From: Dolomedes plantarius
Taxonomy: Eukaryota > Arthropoda > Arachnida > Araneae > Dolomedidae
Length of the DNA stretch: 64,000 nt
NCBI GenBank assembly: GCA_907164885.2
Contig: OU015491.1
Span: 116,644,931-116,708,930 of the forward strand
Reading direction: 5' to 3'
The position numbers and the translations under genes are program-made. This document shows, in pieces, positions 1 to 11,273 of the stretch. The notes under the pieces are model-generated. The model searched no databases. It worked only from the letters and a program-made list of their open reading frames with translations, and was not told where the DNA came from. Within the stretch, counting starts at the first letter, position 1. The number at the start of each line of letters is the position of its first letter.

Positions 1-1047
1 TATTTACACGAGCTCTTGCCACCAAGATTCGCAACTTTGGGTGTAACTGAAAATCATCTCGTCGCTCGATATGAATGGCCAGTATCAAATCTACAGGAGA
101 AGATCCAGCAAGTTAGAGAAGGCAGAGTACCTTATATTGACAGTGAAAAGTTTTACATTTCCAACAATGGGTATAGAATGATGCTCAGGCTCTATCCAGA
201 GAAAGCAGCTGGATTTGCCGGTCTTTACGCCGTACTGACAAAAGGCGCCTATGATGAGGAACAACGGTGGCCTTTTTCTCATACTTATCGATTAGAAGTT
301 GTAACAAAAGAAGGCAGAACAATAGGCAGGACAACTTACCCAGGGACACCGGGCAGTGGGTGTCCAGATATTGCATTCCAGAAACCAGACAGAGAACTGG
401 CTGAGTGGAGCTGTGGTGAAGGGCACATGGTGGCCCACGACACCTTATTTAAAAGGGGATATACAGATGACAAAGGAGGAGTAAGATTTGCGGTGACTAT
501 CTTCTTGCAGGAATTAGCTCCCCCTGTTGCGACTGTTGGATTTGACCGCGGCGCCGTCGTATCCAAATACTCCTGGGTTATCAAGGATGTAGCTTCTTGT
601 GTGGAACTATTACGAACGCGAGAGAAAAGTAGACTAGAAAGCTCTATCTTCTACAGCGAAAATCAAGGTTATGCGATGCGACTCTCCCTATCTTTGGGAC
701 GGTTACCGAACTATCGAAATTCTGTCGTGTTGTCAGAGAAGGAGGAAACGCAAGTTGTAGGTCTTTACTGGACACTTCATTCTGGGCTGCACGATGAAGT
801 CGTCAGTTGGCCCTTCGCATCTACTGTTTCCCTCGTGTTAGTAGACAGGACAGGACAAGGGCGAAACCTGGAGAAGGAAATTGATCCAATCCACAGCAAA
901 TGTCCGAGAGAGGCATTTGAAAGGCCCAAAGGTGCACATAATGAAAATTCATGCGGGTTTGCAGCTCTTGTAACTCTTAACACGCTCATGGCTGCCTATG
1001 TGCATGAGGACATTCTTCACATTCGTGTTAACATTGTACACAGCTGA
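1..1047 (+). CDS. Tandem MATH (TRAF-C) domain protein, 3' terminal exon
   Basis: The frame is open from the first base, so the protein (or exon) begins left of the window; the first ATG is not a credible start. About 348 codons are visible, ending in TGA at 1045-1047. Two MATH/TRAF-C domains lie in tandem. The first (from about base 55) shows RYEWPV, then FYISNNGYRMMLRLYP and KGAYDEEQRWPF. The second (from about base 560) repeats the plan with KYSWVI, FYSENQGYAMRLSLSL and SGLHDEVVSWPF. The order 'Y-W, FY--GY-M-L, G-YD, WPF' is the TRAF C-terminal signature, a beta-sandwich that binds receptor tails or adaptor peptides. No RING, TRAF zinc finger or BTB is visible, but these could be encoded upstream. 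The role is inferred to be adaptor or ubiquitin-pathway signalling. Domain identification is firm; orthology is unknown. Confidence 0.85.
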   Translation, partial: YLHELLPPRFATLGVTENHLVARYEWPVSNLQEKIQQVREGRVPYIDSEKFYISNNGYRMMLRLYPEKAAGFAGLYAVLTKGAYDEEQRWPFSHTYRLEVVTKEGRTIGRTTYPGTPGSGCPDIAFQKPDRELAEWSCGEGHMVAHDTLFKRGYTDDKGGVRFAVTIFLQELAPPVATVGFDRGAVVSKYSWVIKDVASCVELLRTREKSRLESSIFYSENQGYAMRLSLSLGRLPNYRNSVVLSEKEETQVVGLYWTLHSGLHDEVVSWPFASTVSLVLVDRTGQGRNLEKEIDPIHSKCPREAFERPKGAHNENSCGFAALVTLNTLMAAYVHEDILHIRVNIVHS

Positions 1048-1976
1048 CAGTTGGAATAGACTCGAACTACAGATTCGTTGTTGTATATAGATATATTGTA
1101 AATATTGAATGCTAATTTAAACTTGATACTTGTGTTTCTTCATTTGAAAGAATTGTTGGAGTTTAACACTTTGCTATGGGCATTGGAGCTGTTCAGGTAA
1201 TTTTCCCTGCTAAACTTTATCTGCTTGAAAATAACTACTGATCTAAAGCTAGTAATTCAAATATAGCCCTTTAAAAATTCATACAATCATCGGTTAATGA
1301 ACTGATGAAGTATTATTAAAAGGTAATGTGAGCATTAACTATATGCACAAAATAATTTATACCAGATTGAAAAAAAATAAAGGCAATCAATTTTCTTTTA
1401 AATTTAGATTGGTTATAGAAAAATAATAAATAAAAATAAATTAGGTTGCCCTCCTATACAAAAACTCTATCTTGAGATTACTATTTGTTTCAGGTTTTAT
1501 TTATATCCATGTTTCATTCATTAATAACTGAATTATTTTGTGACTGAAGCAAACCCCAAAGATTTTCCCCCTGAAAATTTAAAAACAATGCATTTTAATG
1601 TAATGGATGTATGACAACAAAGGAATACTTTTCATTAATAAAAATATCCAAAACTTTCTTATTTTTTAAGGATTTTTTAAATTTAAATATAGTGGTCAAA
1701 ATTATATGAAAATTTCAAACATTAAAATGCAACATTTTCTACTTGTTACGATGACTTTTGAAGGAATAATATTTCCTTTTTGCATATAGATATTTAAAAC
1801 TAAAGTGAAAACAGCATGCATCATAATCAGTGTTTAATCATTTGTGTACTTGTAAATTTTACATACATATTTTCATCGCATAGTTCTTTCCTCGATGAAA
1901 GTCTTTTGACAAGTTTTCATTTGTACCCGATTTCACTTCAGAAACCATTTAAAGGTCTTTAAAATTATCTGTATAG

Positions 1977-1977
<1 letters not shown>
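1048..1977. other. 3' flank of MATH gene; no further gene seen
   Basis: AT-rich, non-coding in all frames. It probably includes the 3' UTR of the MATH gene. No repeats with other parts of the window were noticed. Confidence 0.5.
1376..1381 (+). terminator. Possible polyadenylation signal of the MATH gene
   Basis: AATAAA about 330 bp after the stop codon is the first perfect hexamer on this strand downstream of the MATH gene. The surrounding DNA is AT-rich, so a chance match is quite possible. Confidence 0.3.
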
Positions 1978-2056
<79 letters not shown>

Positions 2057-2060
2057 ATAC
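1978..2060. repeat. (TA)n microsatellite
   Basis: Almost pure TA dinucleotides with one TTTA interruption. The same interrupted tract precedes the second copy of the direct repeat at 3418-3494, so it belongs to that repeat. Confidence 0.95.
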
Positions 2061-2331
2061 TCACGTATTTCATATAATTTCAGTAAATGATAAGTTCTAA
2101 ATCATATAAAATTTCCGAGATCCTTTGACTTTGGGTTTTTAAAATTTATTATGATCAATGTAAAAGGATGTGTTTCGTATTATAAATAACTTATTCACAT
2201 CACTAGTAAGTTTGCAATTACTTTAATTAGTAGGGCATTACTACGGAACGGGAAGAATGTAAATTATACCCGAGTCCTAAGAGGAAATCCTTCACTATCT
2301 GGAAGAAGGGGAATAAAGAAAACATTCCTCA
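2061..2331. repeat. Direct repeat copy 1 (pair with 3495-3765)
   Basis: This 271-bp segment recurs at 3495-3765 in the same orientation with only two base differences that I can see. With the preceding TA tract the repeat is about 350 bp. The two copies bracket a reverse-transcriptase fragment, as the terminal repeats of a retroelement would, or a tandem/partial duplication of a Penelope-type insertion. Confidence 0.9.
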
Positions 2332-2460
2332 CAATATATATATATATATATATAGCTTACAAATGTAAATAGACAATTTTAATAATTCTGGTAAAAAGCT
2401 AATTAAGAAAGCGTAAGTAAAATTTAGGCGCTAAGCTGCTCACAAATATTTATTACATAA

Positions 2461-2496
2461 TATTAGATAGTTGAAAAATAATAAACTATAGGGGAA
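2461..2496. repeat. Inverted repeat, left arm (pair with 3385-3419)
   Basis: This is the reverse complement of 3385-3419 with one substitution and one extra G. The arms flank the reverse-transcriptase fragment and sit inside the direct repeats. Confidence 0.85.
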
Positions 2497-2933
2497 GTTG
2501 AGACATAATAATGCAGTAAACCCAGATATCAATACGGTAAAATAGATAAGTACTAAAACAGAAAGGAAATGGAGGTGTTATAGTTGATGACTGGAGGGAG
2601 TTGTGACCCCCCATCCCCGGTTAAACATGTTTTATTTCCGGAAAACCCTCCCGGATAAAAAGAGATAAAAAAGAGTGAAAACAATTAAAGTGAGACAAAT
2701 AAATTAAACCATAGGTTATCATTAATTAATATTAATTAAAACGCTAAGAAACTAAATAAATAAAAGTAATAAAAATAAAAATAAACATAAAATACATCAA
2801 TACATTTAAGGACATACCACCTCACCAAGCCGGCGTCACGACTCACCAACACACACACTTTTATAGTCAAAAATAGGGTATTACTGTTGCCATTTATAAG
2901 ATGAAACGTTGCCTACAAACTGCATTATTTAGA

Positions 2934-3390
2934 TTAAAAAAACTGGGTTAAGATTGAAGTAATAAATTTAGTAGGGAAACCCTGTTCAGAAGCTAATTCT
3001 ATGTATCTCTTTATTCTAAAATCCATGTTTATTACATTTGAATGTAAACGTAGGCATCGCGTTAACTGGTTTATTATTACATTACGTTTTATATTTTTAT
3101 GAAGAACGTTATTCCAAGACATAATCCTAACGGTATTAAAATTATAATGATCTCGTTTATCATAAAGACAAAACGAGACGTTATTTTGTTTATTTACTTT
3201 CAAACTTAAGTCTAAAAATACCAAATTGCCTTTATTGTCTATTTCTGTGTCTACCAAATTAAGATTTTCTGGATAAAAATTAATTTCTAAAGATGTTAAA
3301 TTATCGTTAAAGCACATCAGTATATCATCTACATATCTGAAGTACAGTAGTTCATTTAATATCATGACACCTCGTTCATAGAAATTCCCT
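2934..3390 (-). pseudogene. Reverse transcriptase fragment (Penelope-like or related)
   Basis: The minus-strand frame carries the RT catalytic motif FRYVDDILMCFND near its start. It then has NFYPENLNLVD, a VFLDLSLKV strand, and LYDKRDHYNFN. This is the C-terminal half of an RT palm plus thumb. The fragment ends at a stop at 2934 after SILTQFF. The fingers and the upstream motif A are absent, and no endonuclease follows. A related but more decayed RT at 37.4-38.8 kb supplies the missing upstream motifs (FDFKD, GVP-GGNASS). The family is probably Penelope-like or a related non-LTR class; I cannot assign it firmly. Confidence 0.7.
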
Positions 3391-3412
3391 ATAGTTTGTT
3401 ATTTTTCAACTA

Positions 3413-3419
<7 letters not shown>
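3385..3419. repeat. Inverted repeat, right arm (pair with 2461-2496)
   Basis: Reverse complement of the arm at 2461-2496. It lies immediately upstream (in the minus-strand sense) of the RT frame and abuts the TA tract. Confidence 0.85.
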
Positions 3420-3493
<74 letters not shown>

Positions 3494-3494
3494 C
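3418..3494. repeat. (TA)n microsatellite
   Basis: TA tract with the same TTTA interruption as the tract at 1978-2060; part of the second direct-repeat copy. Confidence 0.95.
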
Positions 3495-3765
3495 TCACGT
3501 ATTTCATATAATTTCAGTAAATGATATGTTCTAAATCATATAAAATTTCCGAGATCTTTTGACTTTGGGTTTTTAAAATTTATTATGATCAATGTAAAAG
3601 GATGTGTTTCGTATTATAAATAACTTATTCACATCACTAGTAAGTTTGCAATTACTTTAATTAGTAGGGCATTACTACGGAACGGGAAGAATGTAAATTA
3701 TACCCGAGTCCTAAGAGGAAATCCTTCACTATCTGGAAGAAGGGGAATAAAGAAAACATTCCTCA
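3495..3765. repeat. Direct repeat copy 2 (pair with 2061-2331)
   Basis: Second near-identical copy. The two visible differences from copy 1 are an A/T change near 3527 and a C/T change near 3557, which implies a recent origin of the duplication. Confidence 0.9.
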
Positions 3766-4155
3766 GACACTGCTATGCTAGTCTTAATGGACTTACGAGC
3801 AAGTTTTTTTTACATCATTTGACCCCATAATAACTCTAGTCAAAGTAATCTATTATTACTCATCCAAGTCATTTAAAATGAATCCGGTAAAAAACAGCAA
3901 TGAACTGTAGCAAATTTGCTCAGTAATTAAACTTTAGATAAGAAAAACTTTGAAAAAACTTTAGTAAATTTCACGACGAAATATAATGACAGCTTAAGAT
4001 GAATTAAATACAGAAGGTCGTGCGCACTTTATGGAAACGATTTTGTAATTTAATTTTGACGTTTGCATTTTGAGATAAAAATTTTGCACTTAAGAATAAT
4101 CATCTGCTACTGTTTTCTTTTGATTGGAATGTAAAATAAAAGATTTGTTTTGAAA

Positions 4156-6010
4156 ATGACTCCTAAAATTCATAGATGGCTCGAAGGTGACGTAATTGCG
4201 CTTTCCGAGGAGAAATATTCGTATCAGCAAATTATAAAGCGGTGTAAAAATCGCATTTGGCATTTCAATAAAAGGTATTTATAATATGTTAATTTTGAAA
4301 GGAAAAAAGTCTGTCTAACTGAAAGTAAAAATGAAAACACGACCACGAAACCTTATCCTAAGACTGTTGGAACGCAGGTAGATATCAAGAAAGTGAAGTC
4401 TCTGATCCTAAAAGAAAATCCGCCGACTCAAAGATCCATTCCATCAAAACTAGGAATATCTTCTGGCATTCTAAGTAAAACCATTCGTAAAGATTTGAAG
4501 TTAAAAAAGATGTTTAAACCTAAAGTTCATCTGCTTTTGCCAAAGCATATTGCTGAAAGAAAAACACATTGTAGAAAATTATATGAAAAACACCTAGCTG
4601 CTGAAAAATGGAAATTTATGGTAACATTCGATGAGGCATGAGTGTATTTAAGGGACAGTAATGAAAAAAGATAAATTTTCTATTGCTCAACTCATGGGAA
4701 TGACCAAACGAAATGGCTTCGTCAATGTACAGAAAAGTTCCCAAAGGGATTTATTATAGTAGCAGGATTTTGCTACAACGGCAAATTAAAAATTAAAAAG
4801 GTCTCAAGTAAAGCCAAAATTAATTCAGTCTACTATCAGCAGAATATTTTAGAACCAATTTTTGAAGAAGAAATTCTAGTCTTATATGGAAAGGACATAG
4901 ATAAATTTGAGTTTCACATAGACAAAGTCTCGAGTCACACGTCTAAATCAACTGTCATTTATTTGGCAAAGAAAGAACCAGAAACAGGAATAAAGTGTAT
5001 CCCATTTAATGAAATACCTGTAAAATCCCCTGATGCTCCTCCATCCAATGGACTTTTGCGCTTTCGGATTATTAAAACGAGCCTTAGGAAAACGGCATCT
5101 GTGGCATTTAAAAATATATAAGATGGATGGTCGACATCAGATGTATGACATTGAAATTATCAGATGATGGTGAAGTGGTTACATAAAATATTACTCGACA
5201 TAGTTGCTGGTTATTCTGAAAAAAAAATGAATGAAATGGGTAACAGACAAGAGTCTATACATTTAGAAGTACTTCATATTTATTTAAAATAATCTAGATA
5301 GGTGAGGCTTAGGGCCGGTGACTTATTGCCGTTTACAAGAAAGGTTACATAGTAGATCGTAGCAGCCTATCAATTATGGAGGGTCAGGAGACCGGGATCG
5401 AATCGCCGATATTCGCCGGACCGCTTTCTGCCTGCACGTCGGAGTCAGTGATGATGGGGGAGACATGCTTCTTCAACCAGGGCCTAGACAAGCTCTGTTT
5501 TTCCAATTCAAAATCCGCTCATGTGCTGGATCTATCACATGTCTTGATGAGGCAAACATCTGGAAAATTGGCGACCCAGCGCTCACCAGCAAATTCCGCC
5601 AACGCTGTATTAACAAAAGATTATTTTGTGTGTTCTACGAGAGGAAGGGGATAAATGGTGAATCTTATAGCCAATCGTTAGGCAACCCCTTTTAGGGGAT
5701 TACGGGAAGAATGTACTGATAAGCGAGCGACAGTGAGATTGTGCAAAAAGGGTGCTTTTTGCTAGTTTTCCCAACTGTCTGGGAAAAATATATTAATGTA
5801 GAAATCATGAGGGAACTGTCCCTAATTGCGTTGTGCCTAACAGCATTATTTACAAGGTTATTGAAAGCGTTATGACAGCATCCAAGAACAATGAAAGGAC
5901 TTTTGAAAACGATCCAAGAGGAATGGGGTAAAATTGACATGACAGTACTAAGGAAAAATTTTACTTCGAGCTTGATCTATTGTCAAGAACCAAGGCTATC
6001 AGATAGAAAC
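4156..6010 (+). pseudogene. Mariner-like DDE transposase, broken
   Basis: The start ATG at 4156 opens MTPKIHRWLEGDVIAL, an N-terminal helix-turn-helix region that shifts frame near 4270. A second HTH region reads PTQRSIPSKLGISSG (from about 4432). The first catalytic Asp is in FMVTFDEA (4616-4640), followed directly by an in-frame stop. The second is in FHIDKVSSHTS (about 4914-4945) and the third in IPVKSPDAPPSN (about 5017-5050), some 36 residues after the second. The frame then ends near 5120. The expected C-terminal piece reappears at about 5890 as LLKTIQEEWGKIDMTVLRK. Several frameshifts, stops and an insertion make it non-functional. The subfamily is uncertain. Confidence 0.85.
5120..5885. 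other. Foreign insertion splitting the mariner-like transposase
   Basis: This segment separates two parts of the transposase that are adjacent in the family. Its middle, about 5310-5700, is clearly GC-richer than the surroundings and has open frames on the + strand (5376-5654 and 5465-5695, overlapping in different frames). I recognise no protein family in either. It may be captured host DNA or another, unrecognised mobile element. The exact boundaries are not resolved. Confidence 0.5.
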
Positions 6011-6092
6011 AAACCGTCGCAAAAAATACGGCATTTATACATAAAGCTTAACTATCAAAATCGTTTCCATAAAGTGCGAACGACCTTCTGTA

Positions 6093-7858
6093 TAACACCA
6101 CAGAGAAAATTCTAAACATCTTTTTTAAAAAAAAATTAAGATATCTTATCTGCGGCGTGTGTAAAGGTCAGTAATTCACTAGGAAATTTTGCATTAAGTA
6201 CCTTTACACGAGGGACTTTAAAAGAGAAGGTTAGTTTAAGGAAACAGTGACTAGAAATTTATACTGCTTGAAAATCAGAAAATTTCTATTTTCCGACAAG
6301 TGTATCTTTTCCGTGGTAAAAGATGGATGCAAAGGGGGGGGGGGGGATAAAATTGAATTTCTTTAAAAAAAATTCAAACCCCTGGCTTATCATCTTCCTG
6401 CATTGTACTTAACACCACTTTTATATTTTACTACTTCCCGATATTCTGCCTCTCTTACAGAAGTACTTAAAATGATTTGGAACAAGGGTTGTGAAACTGT
6501 TTCAGCTGCATTACTGGCTTTCCTATCACCGTAAAAATGTGTCAGAATTCCATTCTGAACAGTACATAATTTTGAAAATGATAACTTTTATAGTTTTGAC
6601 GAAGATGTCACCGCATTCCCCGTAAAGATTATTTGCAGAGACCTGCTTAAATATTTCCCGATTTCAGTCTTTTTTTATTCTGTCTCTCTTCTCTTTGTAA
6701 GTATTAATTACAGAGACCGGGTTTAATATCATAATTTACATAACTTTTTGCTTCTGAAACCATCTTTTATAGTACATATTTTATTGTTAACATTTCAGCC
6801 TAAATATCTAATTTTTATTTATAAATAAGATAAAATATTTAGCTAAATGTAACTTAAATCTTTTTGCATTAGTATACAACGCCAAAATAAAAAAAAGGTT
6901 TTTACATTGTTCGTAATTTCTAAATTATGAAAAATGTTTGTGAAAGGAATGTTTTGCTACAGAAACAGCCTGTATGGGCCACAGAGTGAATAGAAAATCT
7001 GTTGTAGGCGAAATGGGTATTTTATAATTAAAGTTACACAATAATTGCTTTTATTTTACGTATTCTCATTTTTATTGCTTCAGGATTGAATCTGGCAAAT
7101 TTGCATTTCGGCAGTTTTATTAGATCGGAGTATCTTCACTACTTTTAAATGTACATGACATATTCTTTACAAATCAGCTGTATTTAGTAAATTACCGTCA
7201 CATTTAGTTAATTATCGTCCCATATTAAATAACTCTGCATTGGACTGTGTCAGGAAGTTCTCAACTGGCAGCTACATTAATTTATTTAACATAACACCGG
7301 CTTTAAAATTTTTCATACATAGTTTTATAAATATCGTCAGACTAACGGTTCAAAGCAAGTTTTAAAGCAGTTTAATGTTACATTAGTTTAAGATTTCGAA
7401 ATAAAAGTTTTCCCAAATAGCAGTGAATAAGAAATTGTTTTCAATATACAGAGAGAATCAACACAACAAAAACAAATGAACATAAGGAAACCTTCCTACA
7501 TTCAGCACTTCTAAAATTGCAGTAATTTAGCAAAGGTTTATGAAAGAAATTCTGGTGTGAACGAAATATTATGAATTGGTCAGTAATAATGTCATCTGAA
7601 TAGAATGTAAATCTCTTTCCATTACTCATAAAACAGGAGTCACTGATATGTATTTTTGTTTTACTTTCACTCTATTTTGCTTGTTTTGCTTGCAATAAAA
7701 ATTCTTTGAAACTATTATCAGTCGTCATTGTGTGTTTAATTTTAGAGATTAAAAATGAGTACACAGGTGAAATACAATGTGATAAAAACCATTGATTATA
7801 TAATTACAAATTAAAATTATTACGTGAGAGGATTATACAGCGGAGAATCTAATTTATT
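6093..7858. other. No gene or recognised element
   Basis: AT-rich sequence with many stops in every frame and an 11-bp G run near 6337. No matches to the repeats elsewhere in the window were noticed. Confidence 0.5.
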
Positions 7859-8130
7859 TATTGTTGTTGTTGTTGTTTCAAATGCTCCCTGGCTGGAAGT
7901 ATTCCAGACCAGGTCCATATAAGCTAGAGGGCTTAGGGTGCAGCTCCGGTTTATAATGCACCACAAGGGTCATAGTCTGATTTATAAAAGTACCAACTCA
8001 ATTTTGATCATGCACCCCCTGCCCCCAGGGGTAACATCTGGGGGATCGTACCCTCTCCCAACCTCTCTGAACTCATAGAGAAACGGATGTACTTTCTGTA
8101 GTGATAGTAAGGAAGCATAGAGGCGTTTGC
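7859..8130 (-). mobile_element. tRNA-derived SINE, 5'-truncated (copy 1 of 4)
   Basis: On the minus strand this aligns with the copies at 11698-12037 and 57352-57683. Shared blocks include TACGATCC, CAGATG, GATCAAAATTGAG, TTGTGGTGC, TAAACCGGAGC and TATGGACCTGGTCTGG. It ends in a (CAA)n tail, seen as (TTG)n at 7860-7877. The tRNA-like head is missing, as expected for 5' truncation during LINE-driven integration. Confidence 0.75.
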
Positions 8131-8366
8131 AAGGTTGTGCCAATAAGGTGGTTTACACGTGTATTTCTTTAATCTGAGCTATTCTTAAATAGGCTTCTTA
8201 GGGAACGTGCACGTGTGCGTGTGTGTAGGATAATTATAAAGATTCTATCGATAGAGGATTAAAAGAAAGGACTTTTAGATGTCGGTGTTGTGGTAAAATT
8301 TATGTTCTTTGACTAATTTTTATATTATCACATTGGAATGAAAACTTAAGAAACTAAAATTTGTTT

Positions 8367-8404
8367 ATAATATATATATATATATTATATATATATATAT
8401 ATTA

Positions 8405-8438
<34 letters not shown>
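8367..8438. repeat. (TA)n microsatellite
   Basis: TA repeats broken by several ATTA steps. Confidence 0.9.
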
Positions 8439-8440
<2 letters not shown>

Positions 8441-9201
8441 TTATAAATGCTGTTTAATGGAAATTTGTATTTAAGTAAATATTTCCTCTCTCATTTAAAA
8501 TTTAGACATGACTGCAAACAAAAGGAAAACAAAGAAAGGTAGAAAGTAACTTATGAATTTATTTAGTGTCTAAATATCCCAGTTTTTAACTCTCCAGAAT
8601 TATATGATACACGAATGTTATTATTGAGAGTTAAAAATTGTGTTTCGGTATTAAATGATATCAAAACAATGCCTATGAATATCATTTATTTCCTTTCGAA
8701 GGAGCGACATTTGAGTCTTAAATGAGAAGGAATGAAGGCCAGCAAACTATTTTAAAGTCTAAATCATGATTCGAAAACAATGAAGCGATTATACTTAGAG
8801 TAATTTTAACATACAGTATCTAGTATGAAAAGATGTAGTGATTGTTCTTGCAGACTTCTAAAAGCGTTATTATATTCAATGCACGAGAGTCAGGTGCAAG
8901 GAGCCTAAATAAGCGTGAAGTCTTGAACAGTAGTAGGCAAATTGTAGTAGGCAAAAATATCTGTATTTACGCGTAGGTTTTACATATGTTTTCAATGTAG
9001 TCTTTCATATATTTTATATCATGTTTCATATGAGGAAAGTGTTACGTATTTAACATTATTTCTAGAAACGATTTATTCTTGAAATCTAAATTTTTAAAAT
9101 TAAAATAAAATAGGTATTTTGATTGAAGTAAGATTAAGAGAAAATTACTTATGAATCTGTTTAAATAGAGAGTAGAGACAATTTGAACATTGACTTTTTA
9201 A
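8439..9201. other. No gene or recognised element
   Basis: AT-rich and closed in all frames. A short duplicated phrase (AGTAGGCAAA) occurs twice near 8930-8955. Confidence 0.45.
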
Positions 9202-10142
9202 TCTATATATATAAAACAGTTCCGTAACTGACTGACTGACAGATAACGCACAGACCAAACCGCTAGACCTAAAGGGCTGAAATTTTGATGGCGATTCTTC
9301 TTATATTGTAGGGGAAGAAAGACTTTTGAAAAATTCTTCTGAGTTTTTTTTAAAATTAACTTTTTAAGCTGTTTTTGTAACATTTTTTAAAGTTTTCATT
9401 TAAAATAATAATTTGAGAGTTAGAAAAATTATATCACGAGAAGATAATAAAAATTCCTTTAAAATGAAATCTTTTTCGAATCTTTATCTCCATTTTCTGA
9501 TTTTTGGTGAATTTTTAAAGATTAATTTTTAGAAGTTAATTTATTAAATGCTGATCACGTGGTTTCTTTTCTTTTTGTGATACTTTAAATTAATTTTGCG
9601 TCACGTGCATAAAAACGAAATAAATTGACAAAAGAGATATTAAAATACGGTAAAAGATAAAATTTAACCACTAGACCAATTGAGATGGAAGTTTTTTGAG
9701 AATTTAATTCAAATTAGTATGTTTTATGGTTATTAATTATAAAAATTAATTGCATAAATTGATAATTATATTTAATTTGAATATTTTCTTCTACATTATT
9801 TTGTCTATAAAAATATCCGTTAAAATTTTTTTATAAATATTTATTTGGCATTAATTGCATACATTGACCGTTGTATTTACTATAAATATATACGTATATT
9901 TTTTGGCATTAATTGCATACATTGATCATTGTATTTAATTTGAATGTACTCCGTAGCGAAATACGGGTATTCAGCTCAGTGGCGCACCCCCCCCCCCCCA
10001 AAGAAGTAGAAATATCGATTTTGCATTAGAAATATTTTTATTCGTCCATCTAGGCCCCCCATGCATTATAAATATTTTTATCCATTCATCTCGCCCCCCC
10101 CCCCCCAAGAAAAAATCCTGGGTGCGCCACTGATTCAGCTAG
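9202..10142 (+). mobile_element. Helitron-like non-autonomous element (family 1, copy A)
   Basis: The 5' end reads A|TCTATATATATAAAAC. The 3' end is a short hairpin (CCGTA...TACGG), then GTATTCAG and CTAG|T. Starting with TC, ending in CTAG and inserting between A and T is the Helitron pattern. The head includes an ACTGACTGAC run followed by AACGCACAGACCAAACCG, repeated almost exactly at 35806. No Rep/helicase is present, so it is non-autonomous. It carries a 156-bp hAT-type MITE just inside its 3' end; without that insert and its target duplication the element is about 777 bp. Confidence 0.75.
9977..10132. mobile_element. hAT-type MITE nested in the Helitron
   Basis: 156 bp with 13-bp perfect inverted ends (CAGTGGCGCACCC), flanked on both sides by ATTCAGCT (9969-9976, 10133-10140). 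An 8-bp target duplication and a CAGTGGCG start are hAT hallmarks. Two C-runs flank a short, partly duplicated interior. Confidence 0.92.
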
Positions 10143-11200
10143 TTTTATGATATAAGGCTGACTATAAGACCTGTTATTGTGAAACAAATGAGAGCCATTA
10201 CCCTCTTCTAAAAAAATACGTTATAATTATTTTTTTTATTTTTTTAATACCAAAAATGTTAAAGGAAAAATAATTAATTAAAAACTACTGAAAGAGTGTG
10301 GTAAAAGAGAATAATTTTATAATTAACAGAAGATGCCAAAGTTCTTGACAGTAACTTCTACTACTTTTGAAAATTTAGGGTATATTTGAGTGTTAGGAAG
10401 AAAATCACTTTGAGATATATTATTTTTTTAATCTCAAAAAGCTTTTTAAACTCGAAAAAATAAAAGAGCATGTATACTGTAAACTCACAAATCACATTAC
10501 CAGACATTTTAATAATTTTCTTCTTCAGGGCAGTTAAAATTTCCCGAGGTTTGGGCATCATCCTCTATTATGATTGTTAATTTGTAAACATTATTTCCTA
10601 TTTCCTTCAGTTGAAAAAAAAAATACCTCTACTGAATGTATAAGAGAGTTTGCAGTTGATGACGTCAGAACTTTTCTTTTCTTTTTCATTCATTACAAAA
10701 AACCTGCTCAAATTCAAAATAAAATGATTTAGGACTACCATTTTGATGCAAATGTAACAGAAAAGTATTTATCGTTAGAATGCCGATGAAAAACTTATTG
10801 GTTTCAAAGTACAGAGATTTGTTGTATTTTGCTTGAAATTAAAACAATCCTATTGAGAAACTTAATCTATTTTCATTATAAGAGAAATTGAATATCTATT
10901 TAGCTCTTAGTTGGGGGGGGGGGTGAGGGCCGATAAATGGAGCAAGAAAATGAAAGTAAATAACGATTGAGTTAGATGAGGCGAGGCATTATGTTCATGA
11001 ATTAAAGCCACTTGATCATTTTATTAAATACTTAAAAGTAGTTGTAAAGAGAGTTGTGGTGGTATATAACTCGTAAACAGGAAGTTTGAAACACAGTTAA
11101 AACATATAAAGTTATTAAATGTCATAACTATAACAAACATGCTAATTAATATGCACACATATAGTAAACCTCATTTGGCAAATTCATTAATTTATGTAAT
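10143..11200. other. No gene or recognised element
   Basis: AT-rich with a G run near 10913-10922. No coding potential or internal repeats recognised. Confidence 0.45.
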
Positions 11201-11201
11201 A

Positions 11202-11273
11202 CTAGCTGAATACCCGTACTTCGCTACGGAGTACTTTCAAATTAAGTGCAACTGCCAATGTATGCAATTAATG

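Larger units (their letters stand above)
4011..6090 (+). mobile_element. Mariner-like transposon, degenerate, with internal insertion
   Basis: Inverted ends of about 36 bp, beginning CAGAAGGTCG, lie at 4011-4046 and 6055-6090 and differ at about one position. Each is flanked by TA (4009-4010, 6091-6092), the target duplication of the Tc1/mariner superfamily. The ends enclose a broken DDE transposase on the + strand. At about 2.08 kb the element is longer than a usual 1.3-kb mariner, because roughly 770 bp of foreign sequence interrupts the transposase. Confidence 0.9.

Noticed and set aside
185..989. Minus-strand ORFs opposite the MATH-domain exon
   Set aside because: Shadows of the real coding frame; the + strand protein has clear domain signatures.
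5376..5695. Two overlapping + strand ORFs in the GC-rich insert
   Set aside because: Different frames over the same bases, no recognisable family; high local G+C alone makes stops rarer. Kept only as a described insert.
10361..10561. 66-codon minus-strand ORF rich in Lys, Phe and Ile
   Set aside because: Composition expected from AT-rich non-coding DNA.
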